A stretch of 64,000 nt of DNA from Zygaena filipendulae (GCA_907165275.2 OU015652.1:14337001-14401000), one strand, 5' to 3'. Numbered from the stretch's first letter, positions 1 through 10,877 are shown. Notes: generated by a model from the letters alone, not told the origin. A program made the numbers and translations.

Positions 1-6
1 GTAAGT
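1..6 (+). other. Perfect splice-donor string at the window edge
   Basis: The window opens with GTAAGT, the optimal 5' splice-site intron sequence. If the preceding, unseen base is the last base of an exon, the rest of the window begins inside an intron of a plus-strand gene. This fits the lack of convincing host exons over 64 kb. The match alone could be chance, and the flanking exon is not visible. Confidence 0.35.
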
Positions 7-571
7 AGATCTTTCCGCGGATTTTCCTTTTGATTTTACCTATCCATCACTATGGTGCTTGAATTCCCAAAAAACAGTTCTTATTTACCTAAGCCTTGTG
101 CAAGATTTCGAGTTTTTAGACCTTGAGCTAAGCGCTTACTAGGATTCTATAAATAAACTAAACTATTTTGGATTTTGCTGTAACTGCTGTTTAATATTAC
201 GATCTAAATATTTCCAATTTACAGACGCATCCTTCGTTTGAGTTTTATGAATATAGGCAGGGGTCATACTGCATTACTGCCATCTTTTTAACCATGTTAC
301 TTATTTTAAACTTAGTTATTTTAAACTTACTTCGAAATTTCATTGAATTTATCGACCCTGCACACTGTATCGTCTAAACTACGTTATATAAACCAATAAA
401 CATGTCAATTATATTTGTATATATGTAGGCTGGCAGAGACTGATCACCAACAAATATGATGAAGCGACAATGTCGCGGTGGTCGATTAGCGCGTCGTGGA
501 ATCGCGAGAACCGCCCAGCTCGTCAGCCACAGAACAGATAGAAAGGACATCAACTCAGTTCAGCTCCTGTA
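7..571. other. No recognisable feature
   Basis: AT-rich single-copy-looking sequence. An open frame from 456 is arginine-rich, starts in nothing recognisable and runs into the hairpin element at 572, so I do not call it a gene. Confidence 0.5.
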
Positions 572-698
572 CTATGAGCTCTTGAAGCAGAACTTAAATT
601 CAATTGCTTTAAGACCACCACCTTTAAAGGTGATAAAGGTGGTTATCGTACGATAAAGCAGAGCAATTTAATTTAGGTTCTGCTTTAAGAGCTCATAG
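572..698. repeat. Foldback (hairpin) element, 127 bp
   Basis: The left arm CTATGAGCTCTTGAAGCAGA is answered by an imperfect reverse complement ending GAGCTCATAG at 698. The two 40-45 base arms enclose a second small inverted pair (ACCACCACCTTT and AAAGGTGGT). It looks like a small MITE or a foldback. No clear target-site duplication is visible. Confidence 0.5.
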
Positions 699-1298
699 CG
701 AGCCCGCAGTATGCACAAATGAAAACCATGTGTCGCCGGGTGGTTTTCGTACACAAATTGAATTATTCATCGCGCACAAAAACGTTCATTAAAGCAACGA
801 AATGTATTAAACGCTATTCGGCTACGGTTTTTCTTAGTCACTGTTTACAAAATTCACAGGTCTATTACACTTGGGATGCCAACAAAGGCAGTTTGGGGAA
901 AGTGAGAGCTTTGCTGTAACTTCCTTTGCGAGCGTGGCGCGCCTGCCCCGCATAGGTACATGTCGTCTCTAGTGAATGCGTTACGTTCTCTGTGTTGCCA
1001 CCGCACTCCACTCGGCGGGCATGAATCTCAATTGGTCGTATTGGTTGTATTGACTCCGCGACACTGCGAATGGCCGGGGCAATCAACTTCTTGAATAGTG
1101 ATACATTTCACGCTGCCGATTCACTATGACCGATAACATCCTTTGCCTTTATATAACGCCACTAACAAAAAAAAAATAACATTAATTTTGGACATAACAA
1201 TAAATATTCACGAAAATTAACCGTTTTTATTAAAGGTTTCCATATCATAAGTCTTTCCGTTCAAATTACATCCTGTATAATAATTAAGTCATAATTGA
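699..1298. other. No recognisable feature
   Basis: Short overlapping open frames occur on both strands (719-919, 865-1086), but none has a recognisable domain. A moderately GC-rich patch lies at about 925-1090. Confidence 0.4.
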
Positions 1299-1420
1299 CC
1301 CGATTGGCGCAGCAGGTCACCATGCCTACCCGCTAATCAAGATGATCCGGGTTCAATTCCCGCTGGAGGTGGACTTTGGGTGATGAACAAATTTCCATCC
1401 ATTTTCCAATTTGGGCGTGT
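1299..1420 (+). mobile_element. tRNA-derived SINE, head and part of body
   Basis: A perfect RNA polymerase III A box (TGGCGCAGCAGG, 1305-1316) and a perfect B box (GGTTCAATTCC, 1350-1360) lie 33 bp apart, as in a tRNA. The sequence around them does not fold into a proper cloverleaf, and the downstream part is AT-rich, so this is a SINE head rather than a tRNA gene. The 3' limit is uncertain. Confidence 0.6.
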
Positions 1421-3234
1421 ATATAATATATATCTATATTATAATATATACGTAATAATTTTTGTATATATGACCACATTATTATAATAATCTACTTCAC
1501 ACCACGTACAGATCTACTTGATTCCACAATAAGCTATAAGCTTGTCTTAAAAACCAAGCAAACGTTATTATTATTATTAATTCTGTGATGCTAATACAAT
1601 TTAAAACTTTATTGATGTAAAACAAAAAATATATTATCTCGTGCAAAAAATTCAAAAACTAATTTATCCAATCATTAGGTACACAAAACGGTCCAACGTT
1701 GGGGTCAAATTTCGCAATAAAAGGAGAGCGCTATCAGAGATTTTTATCGGACAATTTATACGGTAATGCGAGTCGAGTCGCGGGCTCAATCATAACTTAC
1801 TGGCTAATGTCAGCGGTGTGACAGTCGCACCTGATTGGTCCGACGCACGGACGCATGCACGCACTAAATTATATGACAATAAAATTTTTATAGCATTCGT
1901 TGGAGAGATAACGCCCGATCGGACATGACACCGGCGGAATGTACCGTCGCTTCAACGTCGTTGCTGACATGCAGATTTAGCTCTTATTGACCGCTCTCAC
2001 AAAACACCGGTTTGTATAAAAAGGTACCAATGGTTCCTCCAGCATGAATTTCAGGATATTTCCAGGAACTATTTAATGACATTAAACTACTTATTAATGT
2101 TCTGAACTCCAGCAACTTTCATGATGCATGTTCTAATTGTCAATCCGACGAAAAGTCCAAAATCATCAGTTTGCTCAGGTATTAATTGATTAAGGAAATT
2201 CCTCTTTCATAAGTAGGTAATTACCAAAGCCCATTAAGGAGCAATATTTTTACACCATTCAGTCACTTAGCATCACGTTATTTTTTATCGTCTACTTTTT
2301 TCGGCAACCATCATTTTTTTTTTATTTAGTGTCAGTAAACACTTTCCTACATTGGTAGAAGCATGTATTCTTTTATATTTCACCAACTAGGTATATGCGA
2401 CTCTAACTTGTTCATTCTGCAACTTTTCAAATATTTTTCACAAGCCGGATCATCTTTAGCATACGAGTATAACTCACTAACTTGCAATATTAAGTATGCT
2501 TAGTACCTATCTACTGTGATTTCCACATCAATAAATCAACGTAAAGCACTAAAAAACACACATCTTCAAATCAAAACTGAGAACAGCATCTGTGGCTCCG
2601 TACGCGAATCAATACGACGCCGAACGACTGCAAAAGGGTGACAAAAACCTAACGTTACTCGGAGAAACAAAAAAAAAAAGAATGCAAGAACAAAATATAA
2701 CACGACTCAGTCAGGAGACTGGCGACATGCGAAGCAGTTGTTTTTGCGATCCGCATCTTCATATCCGGCCGTATGCATACCGGTCTACGCGTCTGTGTCT
2801 ACGAGTATCGGGTGGCTACAGAAACCCGCCGTTTACGTTGCGTTCCCCAACGATTGCTAGTAAAAAGTCAACGCAAACGTTTACGTTCCACCCCCCGACT
2901 TGCGGTATACGGTGTTACTCTGAAGAGAAACTGCCGTGACAGCATGCGAACACAAAATTCAACGTTTATCTACTCGTGTATGGCCGAGGTGAAAACAAAA
3001 GTGTGCTCGCGAAAGAAAAGTTTAATGAAAACGACGGACGCCCTGGTTTGCGGGGTGAGGGGAGAGTTGCATGAAACTGTACGTATTGCCAGTACGACAG
3101 ACTCGGAAAAACCTTTGGAAGGTAATATATGACATCAAGCAAATGGTTCTCCATTTACCAATTAAAAGTGAATCTGATTGACTAACTTGACACGTCAAAG
3201 AAGAGGTGGATCACTGTCGCTATAGGAACACAAA
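1421..3234. other. No recognisable feature
   Basis: Mostly AT-rich. Two overlapping open frames (2592-2939 and 2773-3132) cover a slightly GC-richer patch, but they read the same bases in different frames and neither shows a known domain. A short TA-rich dyad lies at about 1420-1450. Confidence 0.4.
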
Positions 3235-3553
3235 ATACCTAATATTATAAATACGACAGTAACTCTGCCTGTCTATATGTCTGTCTGTTACGCTTTGACG
3301 CCTTAACGGCTCAACCAATCATCACAGAATTTTGCATACACGTTGTTAGGGGAACAGAAAAGGACATAGGATACTTTTATCTCGGAATTCCCGCGGAAAC
3401 TCCAAAATTAACGCTGGTAAAAATGTATTAAATTTTGAATACGACAAGTTGTCAGGGATAGGTACTTATAGAAAAAGATATAGGGTACTTTTATCCCAGA
3501 ATTCGCGAAGGATCTCCGAAATTAACTCGGGTGAAACCGCGGGGAACAGCTAG
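3235..3553 (+). mobile_element. Lep1-type Helitron with duplicated 3' half
   Basis: It ends GGGTGAAACCGCGGGGAACAGCTAG at 3553 before T, the Helitron hairpin plus CTAG terminus. The GTTGTCAGGG...TTTTATCCC segment is present twice (about 3347-3420 and 3448-3535), making this copy about 120 bp longer than standard copies. The same layout recurs at 26098-26380, so it defines a subfamily. Confidence 0.75.
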
Positions 3554-3985
3554 TTCGAAATAAAAGTTCTTTGAACAATATGATGGCCAGTCCGAAGCTA
3601 TAGCGTGAAAAAAAAAAAAAAAAATTACTGATTTCATACTAGAAACTTCCTAAGTACCTACAGACTTTACTGAAAACGGGCGCACCCATTTTACTGAATG
3701 AAGTGGTTTACCACTTTTAACCTAGTAAAAGAATCAGAAGTCTGAGTCGTTTAAGAAAACTTCATTCACATTTAACACCATAGGAAAACAGAAAACCCAT
3801 TTATATTTTAAAAGCAGACTTCAAATAATGAAAGGTTCTAAAAATGTCCAACATACAACCAAAACTTATCATACGTATTTCTTAATGAAAATCTAAACAT
3901 CAATACCAAATCAAGCTACTCTGGAGTTCCGAATGTACTAAAACAAAACAACAACCAAAATTATTCAACCTCTTATTTTTAAGGT
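3554..3985. other. No recognisable feature
   Basis: AT-rich spacer with a poly(A) run at about 3608-3624. Confidence 0.4.
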
Positions 3986-4342
3986 TTACTTTAAATGAGC
4001 GTCAGAATAGTAGCCAGTAGGTACATTGGTGAAAAATTTAATGAAATACGTTACGTTTTGGGCTTTGTTTTGGTGAATTCGTTCCGGTGCAGCGCGGTCG
4101 GCCTCTGGCATTGTCGAGCGCAAAACGAAACCGTCTCCAAAAGACACGTAAATCATATCTACAAATGAGATAGGTTGCATCTGAAAGACGCTATCCGTTG
4201 AGAGCGATAGCATCGCGGCTTGACGACAGCCAGACACTGCATGCTCCAAACTGCGGGTGCCACTATCGGATAGGTAATGCCCTGAATCGAATACGTATCG
4301 ATATCGAAACGTTGAGTTTGTCGTCTTCTCTATTATTTGCAA
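3986..4342 (-). CDS. Unidentified open frame, about 118 residues or more
   Basis: Not recognised. On the minus strand a frame is open from about 4372 to a TAA just below 3986. There is no in-frame ATG near its left limit (the listed start is a TTG), so it would have to be an internal or last exon, or a relic. Amino-acid composition is mixed and protein-like, with aromatic residues and no low-complexity tracts, and the DNA is GC-richer than its surroundings. Just upstream, a Helitron (4377-4584) interrupts the strand, so an older, longer frame may have been cut. I see no motif, signal peptide or membrane segment that names a family. Chance is a real alternative. Confidence 0.2.
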   Translation of the reverse strand: MQIIEKTTNSTFRYRYVFDSGHYLSDSGTRSLEHAVSGCRQAAMLSLSTDSVFQMQPISFVDMIYVSFGDGFVLRSTMPEADRAAPERIHQNKAQNVTYFIKFFTNVPTGYYSDAHLK

Positions 4343-4376
4343 CGTTTTGTAATTTTGACTGATCGCATATGCAGTA

Positions 4377-4584
4377 TCCTACTAATATTATAAATGTGAA
4401 ATTGAGGATGTTTGGTTGTTTGGATGTTTGTTACTCAATCACGCAAAAACGGCTGAACGGATTTGGATGAAATTTGACATGCACGTTGTCAGGGGTACAG
4501 AAAAGGACATAGGGTATTTTTTTATCCCGGAATTCCTGCGGAAACTCTGAAATTACCGCGGATGAAACCGCGGGGCGCAGCTAG
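4377..4584 (+). mobile_element. Lep1-type Helitron, full length (208 bp)
   Basis: This is a model copy. It starts TCCTACTAATATTATAAATG, has the GTTGTCAGGGGTACAGA and TTATCCCGGAATTCC blocks, then the ACCGCGGATGAAACCGCGGG hairpin and CTAG. It sits exactly between A (4376) and T (4585), the Helitron AT target with no duplication. There is no coding capacity, so mobilisation would need Rep/helicase from elsewhere. Confidence 0.88.
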
Positions 4585-4779
4585 TATTATTATAAGGTCT
4601 TTGAAAACGATGATGAGCATTGGCAAGAAAAACTGTTGATAAGTTGCTTGAGCTATGAACGAGAGATTTCTGTAGAATGAATAGTATCTAAAGTTATTTA
4701 ACGTCCGGTCTCAGTGCTGAAATTAAGTTCGATTTTTTAACTGTATTTTTTTAAAGTATGTACTCCTATTTATTTCATA

Positions 4780-4977
4780 CTAGCTGTGCCCCGCGGTTTC
4801 ACCCGCGGTAATTTCGGAGTTCACGCGGAAATTCCGGGATAAAAAGTACCCTATGTCCTTCTCTGTAGGTACCCCTGACAACGTGCATGCCAAATTTAAT
4901 CCAAATCCGTACAGCTGTTTTTGCGTGATTGAGCAACAAACATCCAAACATCCACAATTCCACACTTATTAGTAGAA
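4780..4977 (-). mobile_element. Lep1-type Helitron, full length
   Basis: Reverse-strand copy: CTAG terminus at 4780-4783, then CTGTGCCCCGCGGTTTCACC (hairpin), ending at the complement of the TTCTACTAAT start. Two small minus-strand open frames here are part of the repeat, not genes. Confidence 0.85.
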
Positions 4978-5212
4978 TATTATGTTTTTCCATAAAATAA
5001 CGGGTTTCCATATTCACTTATTGAATGAATTCTTCCAATCTAAGAAATAAAGAAATCAACAAGCAAAATCCCAATTTTATTTCAGTACAAATTCTCAGAG
5101 AATTTTAGGTTTAGAGTTCGAACTGTGACAGGAGGTTGTCCTTGAAGAAAAAGCATTACAATTTATATCTACTCGCCACAATGATGTTTTACGAGTAAAA
5201 TCATTCAAATGA

Positions 5213-5408
5213 TCCTACTAATATTACAAATGTGAAAGTGTGGATGTTTGGATGTTTGTTACTCAATCACGCAAAAACGACTGAACGGATTTGGATGAAA
5301 TTTGACATGCACGTTGTCAGGGGTACAGAGGACATAGAGTACTTTTTATCCCGGAATTCCCGCGGGAACTCTGAAATTACCGCGGGGGAAACCGCGGGGC
5401 ACGGCTAG
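5213..5408 (+). mobile_element. Lep1-type Helitron, full length (196 bp)
   Basis: TCCTACTAATATTACAAATG start after A, and GGGGCACGGCTAG end before T. Nearly identical to the 4377 copy, so probably a close relative in time. Confidence 0.87.
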
Positions 5409-6299
5409 TTTTAAAATAAATAAAATATGTAGGTAATCATGAGCATTAACTATAACGAGGCGCCACACAAACACACCGCACGCATGCGTGGGCGCAACAA
5501 TTTGCATAACTTCATTAGGGCCCAGCGCATACGGGCGGCGGTATCAGCGGCGACGTCGCCTTATCAGTGCTGGGGCACGATTGCGCGGTACTTGGTTCCT
5601 TTTTTTTTTCTTTAATTTTTCTTTTATTTCCCTTCAACAGCTGTTAATTAAGGCCGTGTGAGGTCCAACGCCTCGATTGTAATTGCGATCGGTGGTCGTA
5701 CTCGAAGGTTAATTGCGTCGACTTTACATGCAAAATATACGATAAAAAAAAACAAGCAAAGTTAGTTTTCCGTGCGTAAATAAAAAGACGATTTTATAGA
5801 AATGACATTGACTTTGTATTCCTATTTTTAGTGACATAAATTCAGATTTCAGTGTTAATGGATATTCAAGTAAAGTACTATTTAAATCACAATTTACTCT
5901 GTATTAGTAAAAACACGTTATGGTTATTATAAAACTCCCAAAAAAAACTAAGTAAATGACATTTGAAATTACTGATATCCTACCAAAAACATAAATGTAA
6001 AAAAGGAGAGCCAAGTTCAATACAAAAATTATCCTTGGCTGTGGGCTTCGCCGCAAAAGAATGGAGATCTAAATGAGTGCCAAGTTATTTAAAAATGTGA
6101 GATCTTAAAGTAGATTAGATTTGACTTGGCCAGTTTTGATAAAAAAACGTGTAATATTACACTCGGCGCTGGTTAGCCAGTTCCTTTGCTTGAACTTGGC
6201 TTGACACGCTGAAACAATTCACCAAACTATAAAGATAAATGAAAACTTTCGTTTCTCGATTATCAACCATCGAATATTCATAACTCCGATTATTTCTGA
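5409..6299. other. No gene seen; GC-richer patch at 5455-5600
   Basis: About 5455-5600 is relatively GC- and CpG-rich and non-repetitive by eye, then a T-rich tract precedes CTTCAACAG at about 5630, which resembles a splice acceptor. No open frame follows it convincingly. Confidence 0.3.
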
Positions 6300-6475
6300 C
6301 ATCCCGCGGGAATTTTGATATAAAAAGTACCCTATGTGTTATTCTGATGTACCTACTTGTAAGCTATGTATAGTATTGTAAAGTTTCATTAAAATCCATT
6401 CAGTAAGTTTTGCGTGAAAGAGTAACAAACATCCATACATCCGTTTACAGATATTATTACATCATAATACATATT
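6300..6475 (-). mobile_element. Degraded Lep1-type Helitron fragment
   Basis: Contains CCCGCGGGAATTTTGATATA, then AAAAAGTACCCTATGTGTTA, TTGCGTGAAAGAGTAACAAA and the AT-rich 5' part. The CTAG hairpin end is missing. Confidence 0.6.
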
Positions 6476-6567
6476 ATGTCCACGTCAAAACTTTTCCCGC
6501 ACGCTGCTGCGCCGTGACGGGACAGTATGGAAACTACGACGGGCGTCGATATTACGTATATTAGCCG

Positions 6568-6644
6568 TCACGTCGTCGCTGCGACGACGTGATCAACGCG
6601 ACGTATCGCGCGCGGTGACGCGACGTCGACGTCGCGTCACCGCG
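6568..6644. repeat. Cluster of perfect CpG-rich palindromes
   Basis: 6568-6592 is a 12-bp-arm inverted repeat around a single T (TCACGTCGTCGC and its complement). 6611-6644 is a 34-bp perfect palindrome built of CGACGTC units. Between and beyond lie more CGCG and ATGCAT dyads. In a genome this AT-rich such a CpG-dense palindromic block stands out; it could be a regulatory island or a repeat core. Confidence 0.7.
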
Positions 6645-7044
6645 ACGTTATTGGATATGCATCGCGAATGCATCCGCGATGTGTTTCCTCGACTTGGCAT
6701 TTGATTTATTTTTCACTTTCAGTCTTCACATAGGTAATATCAGTTATGCAATAAAGGATATTATCGTATTTTCGCAGGTTTCAATGTTATTGTGCCTACG
6801 TTAAAATTAAATTAGAGAGCATCATTAAAACAAGTAGTCTTACTTTTTATTGTAATTGTTACTCGAATTTTATGTCATACGTGAGTGAAGTCAAAAAGTA
6901 AATACATACGTAGGTACGTTTACAAGACGTTGTATGAAGTTAAACAGTGTTTGTAATAAAAGAGTAGAATCCGCCATTCTGTACATTGAATATTTTTGAC
7001 AAATTTTGACAGGGTAAAAGAAGAGTAACCAACCACAAAAAAAG
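6645..7044. other. No recognisable feature
   Basis: AT-rich spacer between the palindrome cluster and the next Helitron. Confidence 0.4.
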
Positions 7045-7259
7045 AGTTTTTAAAATTCTTTTCTGTCTATCTGTCTGTCTGTTAGCGATAATCTCCGAAT
7101 CTACTGAACGGAGTGTCATGCGGTGTCTCCATGTGTCACAGGTAGATTAAGCTTAGCCTGGAGCTACATATAGGCTTTGTTTCATTCAAATCGGATGTCG
7201 GGAAAAAAAGTTGTGGTATAAAAACTTTTCACGCGGCTGAAACCGCGGGGCACAGCTAG
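7045..7259 (+). mobile_element. Lep1-type Helitron, diverged
   Basis: The 3' end is clear: GCGGCTGAAACCGCGGGGCA then CAGCTAG ending at 7259. The 5' half has CTGTCTGTCTGTTAGCGATA and ATCTCCGAATCTACTGAACG. The left limit is approximate. Confidence 0.65.
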
Positions 7260-7818
7260 TACAAAAATAAATCAAGTATTTTCACTAGTTTTTTTATTAC
7301 AACAATCAACAATAACAAATAGTAATCAACAAAAATCTGTTTCAAAACTAACAGTGATTAACATACAATTAAATACTAACGAAATGGGAACCGCCTCATT
7401 TTTTCTTTCAGTCAGTTTAAAATATAACAAAAGAATTCCGTTTGTTTGGCCGTAAACGCTTATATAACAGAACAACACGGCCATCAATCAAACGAGGCGG
7501 AACAACAAAATATTAATTCGCTAATTCACCAGTCATACCCACTGACAGCGCAAGAAAATTACAATCGAACAGACAGACGTACAAACAATCGGCATGATCC
7601 GATCTCACGGGTTGAATGGCGGTCGATCAGACGCACAAACAAAAAGAGACAACGGCTAGATCTTTGAAGTTCATTATCGTACCATCTCGGACGATTGTGT
7701 GAAAAAAAAAAAAAAAAGATAGGGCAGTATCGGGGTGTCACTCACTGGTATGACGAAACGCCGCGGGCCGAAAGTTGCGTTTAATTGGAACTTTACTTTT
7801 GAATGACAAGTTTATTTT
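7260..7818. other. No recognisable feature
   Basis: AT-rich. Two opposing open frames (7446-7667 plus, 7559-7741 minus) overlap and neither is recognisable. A long A tract lies at about 7701-7716. Confidence 0.35.
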
Positions 7819-7960
7819 AAGGCTGTTAGCACCATTGGTCTAGCGAACCCGACTACTATGCCAGGTATCACGGGTCCGATTCCCGCCATCGATGCATCGG
7901 GGTAAACATATAAATGTTCACACGAACAAAATATGTTTACTTTGAGCCTGGGTGTATCTA
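7819..7960 (+). mobile_element. tRNA-derived SINE
   Basis: A-box-like TAGCACCATTGG (7827-7838) and B-box-like GGTCCGATTCC (7873-7883, one mismatch to consensus) with tRNA-like spacing. Its middle (CCAGGTATCACGGGT) resembles the head at 28508, so the two are probably one family. Confidence 0.55.
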
Positions 7961-7996
7961 AGTGTGTGTAACTATGTTTACAGAATATGTAGGTAT

Positions 7997-8216
7997 TATA
8001 TGGACATAGATAAGCAATAGTGTGTTAACCCACACTGGAGAAATTTTGAGTAAATTTGTGTCAATATTTTTTATGTTAAATATTTAGTTACATATTAAAG
8101 CAATGTAATAAGGTATACACATAATTAAAAAACGTTCCCTGACTCTCAATAAATCGTTCTGAATCAAAAACTTAAGTTTGTGGGTTAACATGTTATTGCT
8201 TATCTGCGTCCATATA
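7997..8216. mobile_element. MITE with about 38-bp terminal inverted repeats
   Basis: The left end TATATGGACATAGATAAGCA continues to TGTTAACCCACA. The right end is its complement with a few changes, ending TGCGTCCATATA. Total 220 bp, no coding capacity. TA at both edges could be a Tc1/mariner-type TA duplication, but TIR and TSD cannot be separated here. Confidence 0.65.
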
Positions 8217-8325
8217 TCAGTAAGGCGTTCAACTTGCACCAGGTGGCACTCTCTAATCAAGTCCGAGTCTTTGTGTAATATTATTATATTTTCAGTAAGT
8301 AAATAAAAAAAAACCTAAGTAGGTA

Positions 8326-8388
8326 TTAGGTACATAAAGATATGTTAAAATTTATTTAACTTATCTTTATGTACCTTAACTACCTAAC
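8326..8388. repeat. Short inverted repeat
   Basis: GGTACATAAAGATA is answered by TATCTTTATGTACC about 20 bp further on, flanked by looser matching TAGGTA/TACCTA strings. Possibly a tiny MITE remnant; function unknown. Confidence 0.4.
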
Positions 8389-8945
8389 CTTATTTTAACT
8401 TTTGCACACTTGGTTATTTAATAAAACATATTTTCCATTGTACATAATATTTTAGTTTTATGTTTTGAAATGCAACGTAAAACTTTTCAAAACGTGTAAC
8501 CCAAACCTTAGGTGAGAGTTAAGACAAAATGCCGAAATAACCGATCGTCTTTAATAACCCCGTTACGTCATTTTCACTGATCCTATTTTATTCATAATAA
8601 TCGTTTCACTCTGTACAAAAGACGAGCGCAACGGCATTTGAATCTTTACTTGCGTATCGATAGTCGATTAACGTGTTCTTTGTCGCACCAAACAATAAAA
8701 GAGGGGACTCCACAGAGCTATTCTTTCTTGTATAGGTACGAATATTAAATTATTGGTTCGCATTTTGAGTCTTTAATAAGTTTTCTGATTGTTTTCTCTG
8801 ATTTAAGTACCTAATTATGTTAATTTTATTCTGAAGTCACAAGTCATCTTTTCCTTCTTTAGCAAAAGTAAAACTTGTTTGGACATGTTTCACTATTTCC
8901 GTCCAAATAGATTTCAGGTGGTAATTAATTTAACACGTATGGCTG
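8389..8945. other. No recognisable feature
   Basis: AT-rich spacer. Confidence 0.4.
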
Positions 8946-9124
8946 TATACTAATAATATGAAAAATTATAGTTTGGCAGTTTGATAAGAATAGGAAATAA
9001 TAATAATCTCTGAAACTACTGAACCGATTACAAAAATTCTTCCTTAAGCTACTATCTCTCTAAGTGACATAGAATATTTGTCATCGCAATACAAAGAGTT
9101 CCAGAGGAAATTCATAGGTACCTA
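8946..9124 (+). mobile_element. Heavily degraded Lep1-type Helitron
   Basis: Recognisable only by ATCTCTGAAACTACTGAACC and GATTACAAAAATTCTT in the right order and a CTAG at 9121-9124. The CCGCGG hairpin has decayed. Confidence 0.35.
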
Positions 9125-9495
9125 GTTAGTGTACCTATCTATAAAATCTATGTAAGTCCCTATAAATGTAAAAAAAAAATATACATTAAGATAAAGCAGA
9201 GTCTTGATATAACCAGCTGACCACATGACAAGCCCATACAAAACCATTGAGACGAAGCACCCTAAACTAAAATCGATGAAGTACATTTCTAAAGATGCTC
9301 AACTGATCCCATAGAATTAATAGGCATAGAACCGCATTCAGCGTACGCAGAGTGATGCAATTTCACGGGTGGTGGAACCACCTCATTTCCTTGTTAGGCG
9401 CGAATGTAATTTTTGAACCGCTCTACGCACACTCAATTTTATTGTTTTGCGCTAAAATTTTAAACGGAATTTTATAAGAAAGTAATGCCCTAATC

Positions 9496-10231
9496 CAGAG
9501 GTGCCCAACCGGTAACTCGCGGGCACCAGCATAGCTAAGATGCGCGCCACGATATGTTTATCGAACGAAAGATAAAATTGTCGACACGACAAATATTTGT
9601 GGGCGTCCAAGCAAAAAAGTGCAGTAGTGGGGTATTGAGTTAAGACTAGATTCGGTTAAACATTTTTTACCAATGGTAGACAAAACGATATATTATGTCG
9701 ACGAGAATCGAAAAAATGGCTCGATAAAATTTTATCGTGTTGCGCATCCTGGCTCGGCTGGTAGCCCGCAGCCTGTTTTCTAGGCGCCCGCGAACGAAAT
9801 CGGTTAAATACAAAAACGTACGTAACTGTGCTCTCATCATTAAAGCATTTTTTGGGTCAACCTATCTATGTGAACGTGCTTTTTCTCAACTAAAAGTAAT
9901 TAAAACCAAATACATAAGTATGTTAACTAACGAACACGTCAAAAATTGTATGATTTTGGGTTGCACAGAAGATTACCAACCGGACTTTAAGAAGCTTTCT
10001 GAAAATGTGAACAGCCAAGTATCCCATTAGCTTCCTGCTGTTCCTGTATCAGATATTATGTTTGAAGTGTAGTAAGTGTGTCATATTAACATAATAAATA
10101 AAAGTGGTGTAATTGTATAATGTAGTTTCCTTTATATATCACTTATGTTTTTTTATCAACTCGGCGTTGCCCGCATGGCGTATCAAGGTTTTCAAAATAA
10201 CCCTTGGAGCAATATCAGTTGGGCACCACTG
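9496..10231. mobile_element. Internally deleted hAT transposon with 8-bp TSD
   Basis: Starts CAGAGGTGCCCAAC and ends GTTGGGCACCACTG, imperfect terminal inverted repeats of hAT form. CCCTAATC lies immediately on each side (9488-9495 and 10232-10239), a perfect 8-bp duplication as expected of hAT transposases. At 736 bp it is far too short for a full transposase and keeps only the carboxy-terminal coding part (9737-10030). Confidence 0.9.
9737..10030 (+). pseudogene. hAT transposase, carboxy-terminal dimerisation region only
   Basis: Within the hAT element, residues about 30-97 read like the hAT-family dimerisation domain: FGSTYLCERAFSQLKVIKTK, then a LTNEHV block and a Pro-Asp-Phe-Lys-Lys-Leu stretch before the stop. 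In the family this region lets transposase subunits pair; the zinc finger and the DDE catalytic core lie upstream and are absent here. The first 25 or so residues look like non-coding read-through at the deletion junction. The listed start is a TTG, with no proper ATG context. This is best read as the remnant of a ZBED/SCAND3-like transposase gene; it cannot catalyse transposition. Confidence 0.8.
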
Positions 10232-10239
10232 CCCTAATC

Positions 10240-10704
10240 CATAAAAATGTCCCTCAAATGTCCACTTTACAGACATCGAGAAATGCTTTGTCTTGTATTC
10301 GCGTGTCCAAAATAACCGGCGTCCATGTAACGCGTCACCGAGGGAAGGCCAAGACGTGTACTCCTGAATAATTGAACAAGAACTGACGACACTGAGACTC
10401 GAGCACCAATGTTAGGTGCTCCAGCTAGACTCTGGTCGTCTAAATGCGGACATGACATGACATGGTCGATGGCAAATAGTAGGTTTGAGTTGACTAAATA
10501 TACTTAGCTGTCGCCTGTCGAGAATGATACCGGTCTATAGACTAAGGAGTTAAGCCTTAAAAATATTACTTAACATTATGTGACTTGGAGAGCAGAAGAT
10601 TCTAGACAAAAGAAAAAATGTAATAATAATATTTTAGATAATGTAGACATATCTGATCCCACAATAAGCCTTGAATATGTCGTGGAAATCACGTGAATGA
10701 GGTG
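10240..10704. other. No recognisable feature
   Basis: A minus-strand frame at 10267-10458 has no recognisable domain. Confidence 0.4.
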
Positions 10705-10877
10705 GCACATCCTAATTACCTATTGTAAAAGTTTGTGAAGATATTTGGAGAGGCTGAACAGATTTTAATAAAATTTGGCACACAGAACGCGGTCTGCGGA
10801 CAGTTTTTTTCCTGGAACAAAATGTTCCTAAGGGAAATTATATAAGTACCTATACCTACAACGCGGAAAACAGCTAG
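10705..10877 (+). mobile_element. Diverged Lep1-type Helitron
   Basis: GAGGCTGAACAGATTTTAAT, AAAATTTGGCACACAGAAC and an end ACGCGGAAAACAGCTAG at 10877. The hairpin is partly lost and the left limit is approximate. Confidence 0.55.

Noticed and set aside
456..656. Arginine-rich 66-residue open frame
   Set aside because: Runs into the foldback at 572-698; no domain, no coding-like neighbours; expected by chance at this length.
1299..1420. Possible tRNA gene from perfect A and B boxes
   Set aside because: The sequence does not form paired acceptor or anticodon stems; better read as a SINE head.
2592..3132. Two overlapping frames of 115 and 119 residues
   Set aside because: They share bases in different frames, so at most one could be real, and neither has a recognisable motif or conserved composition.
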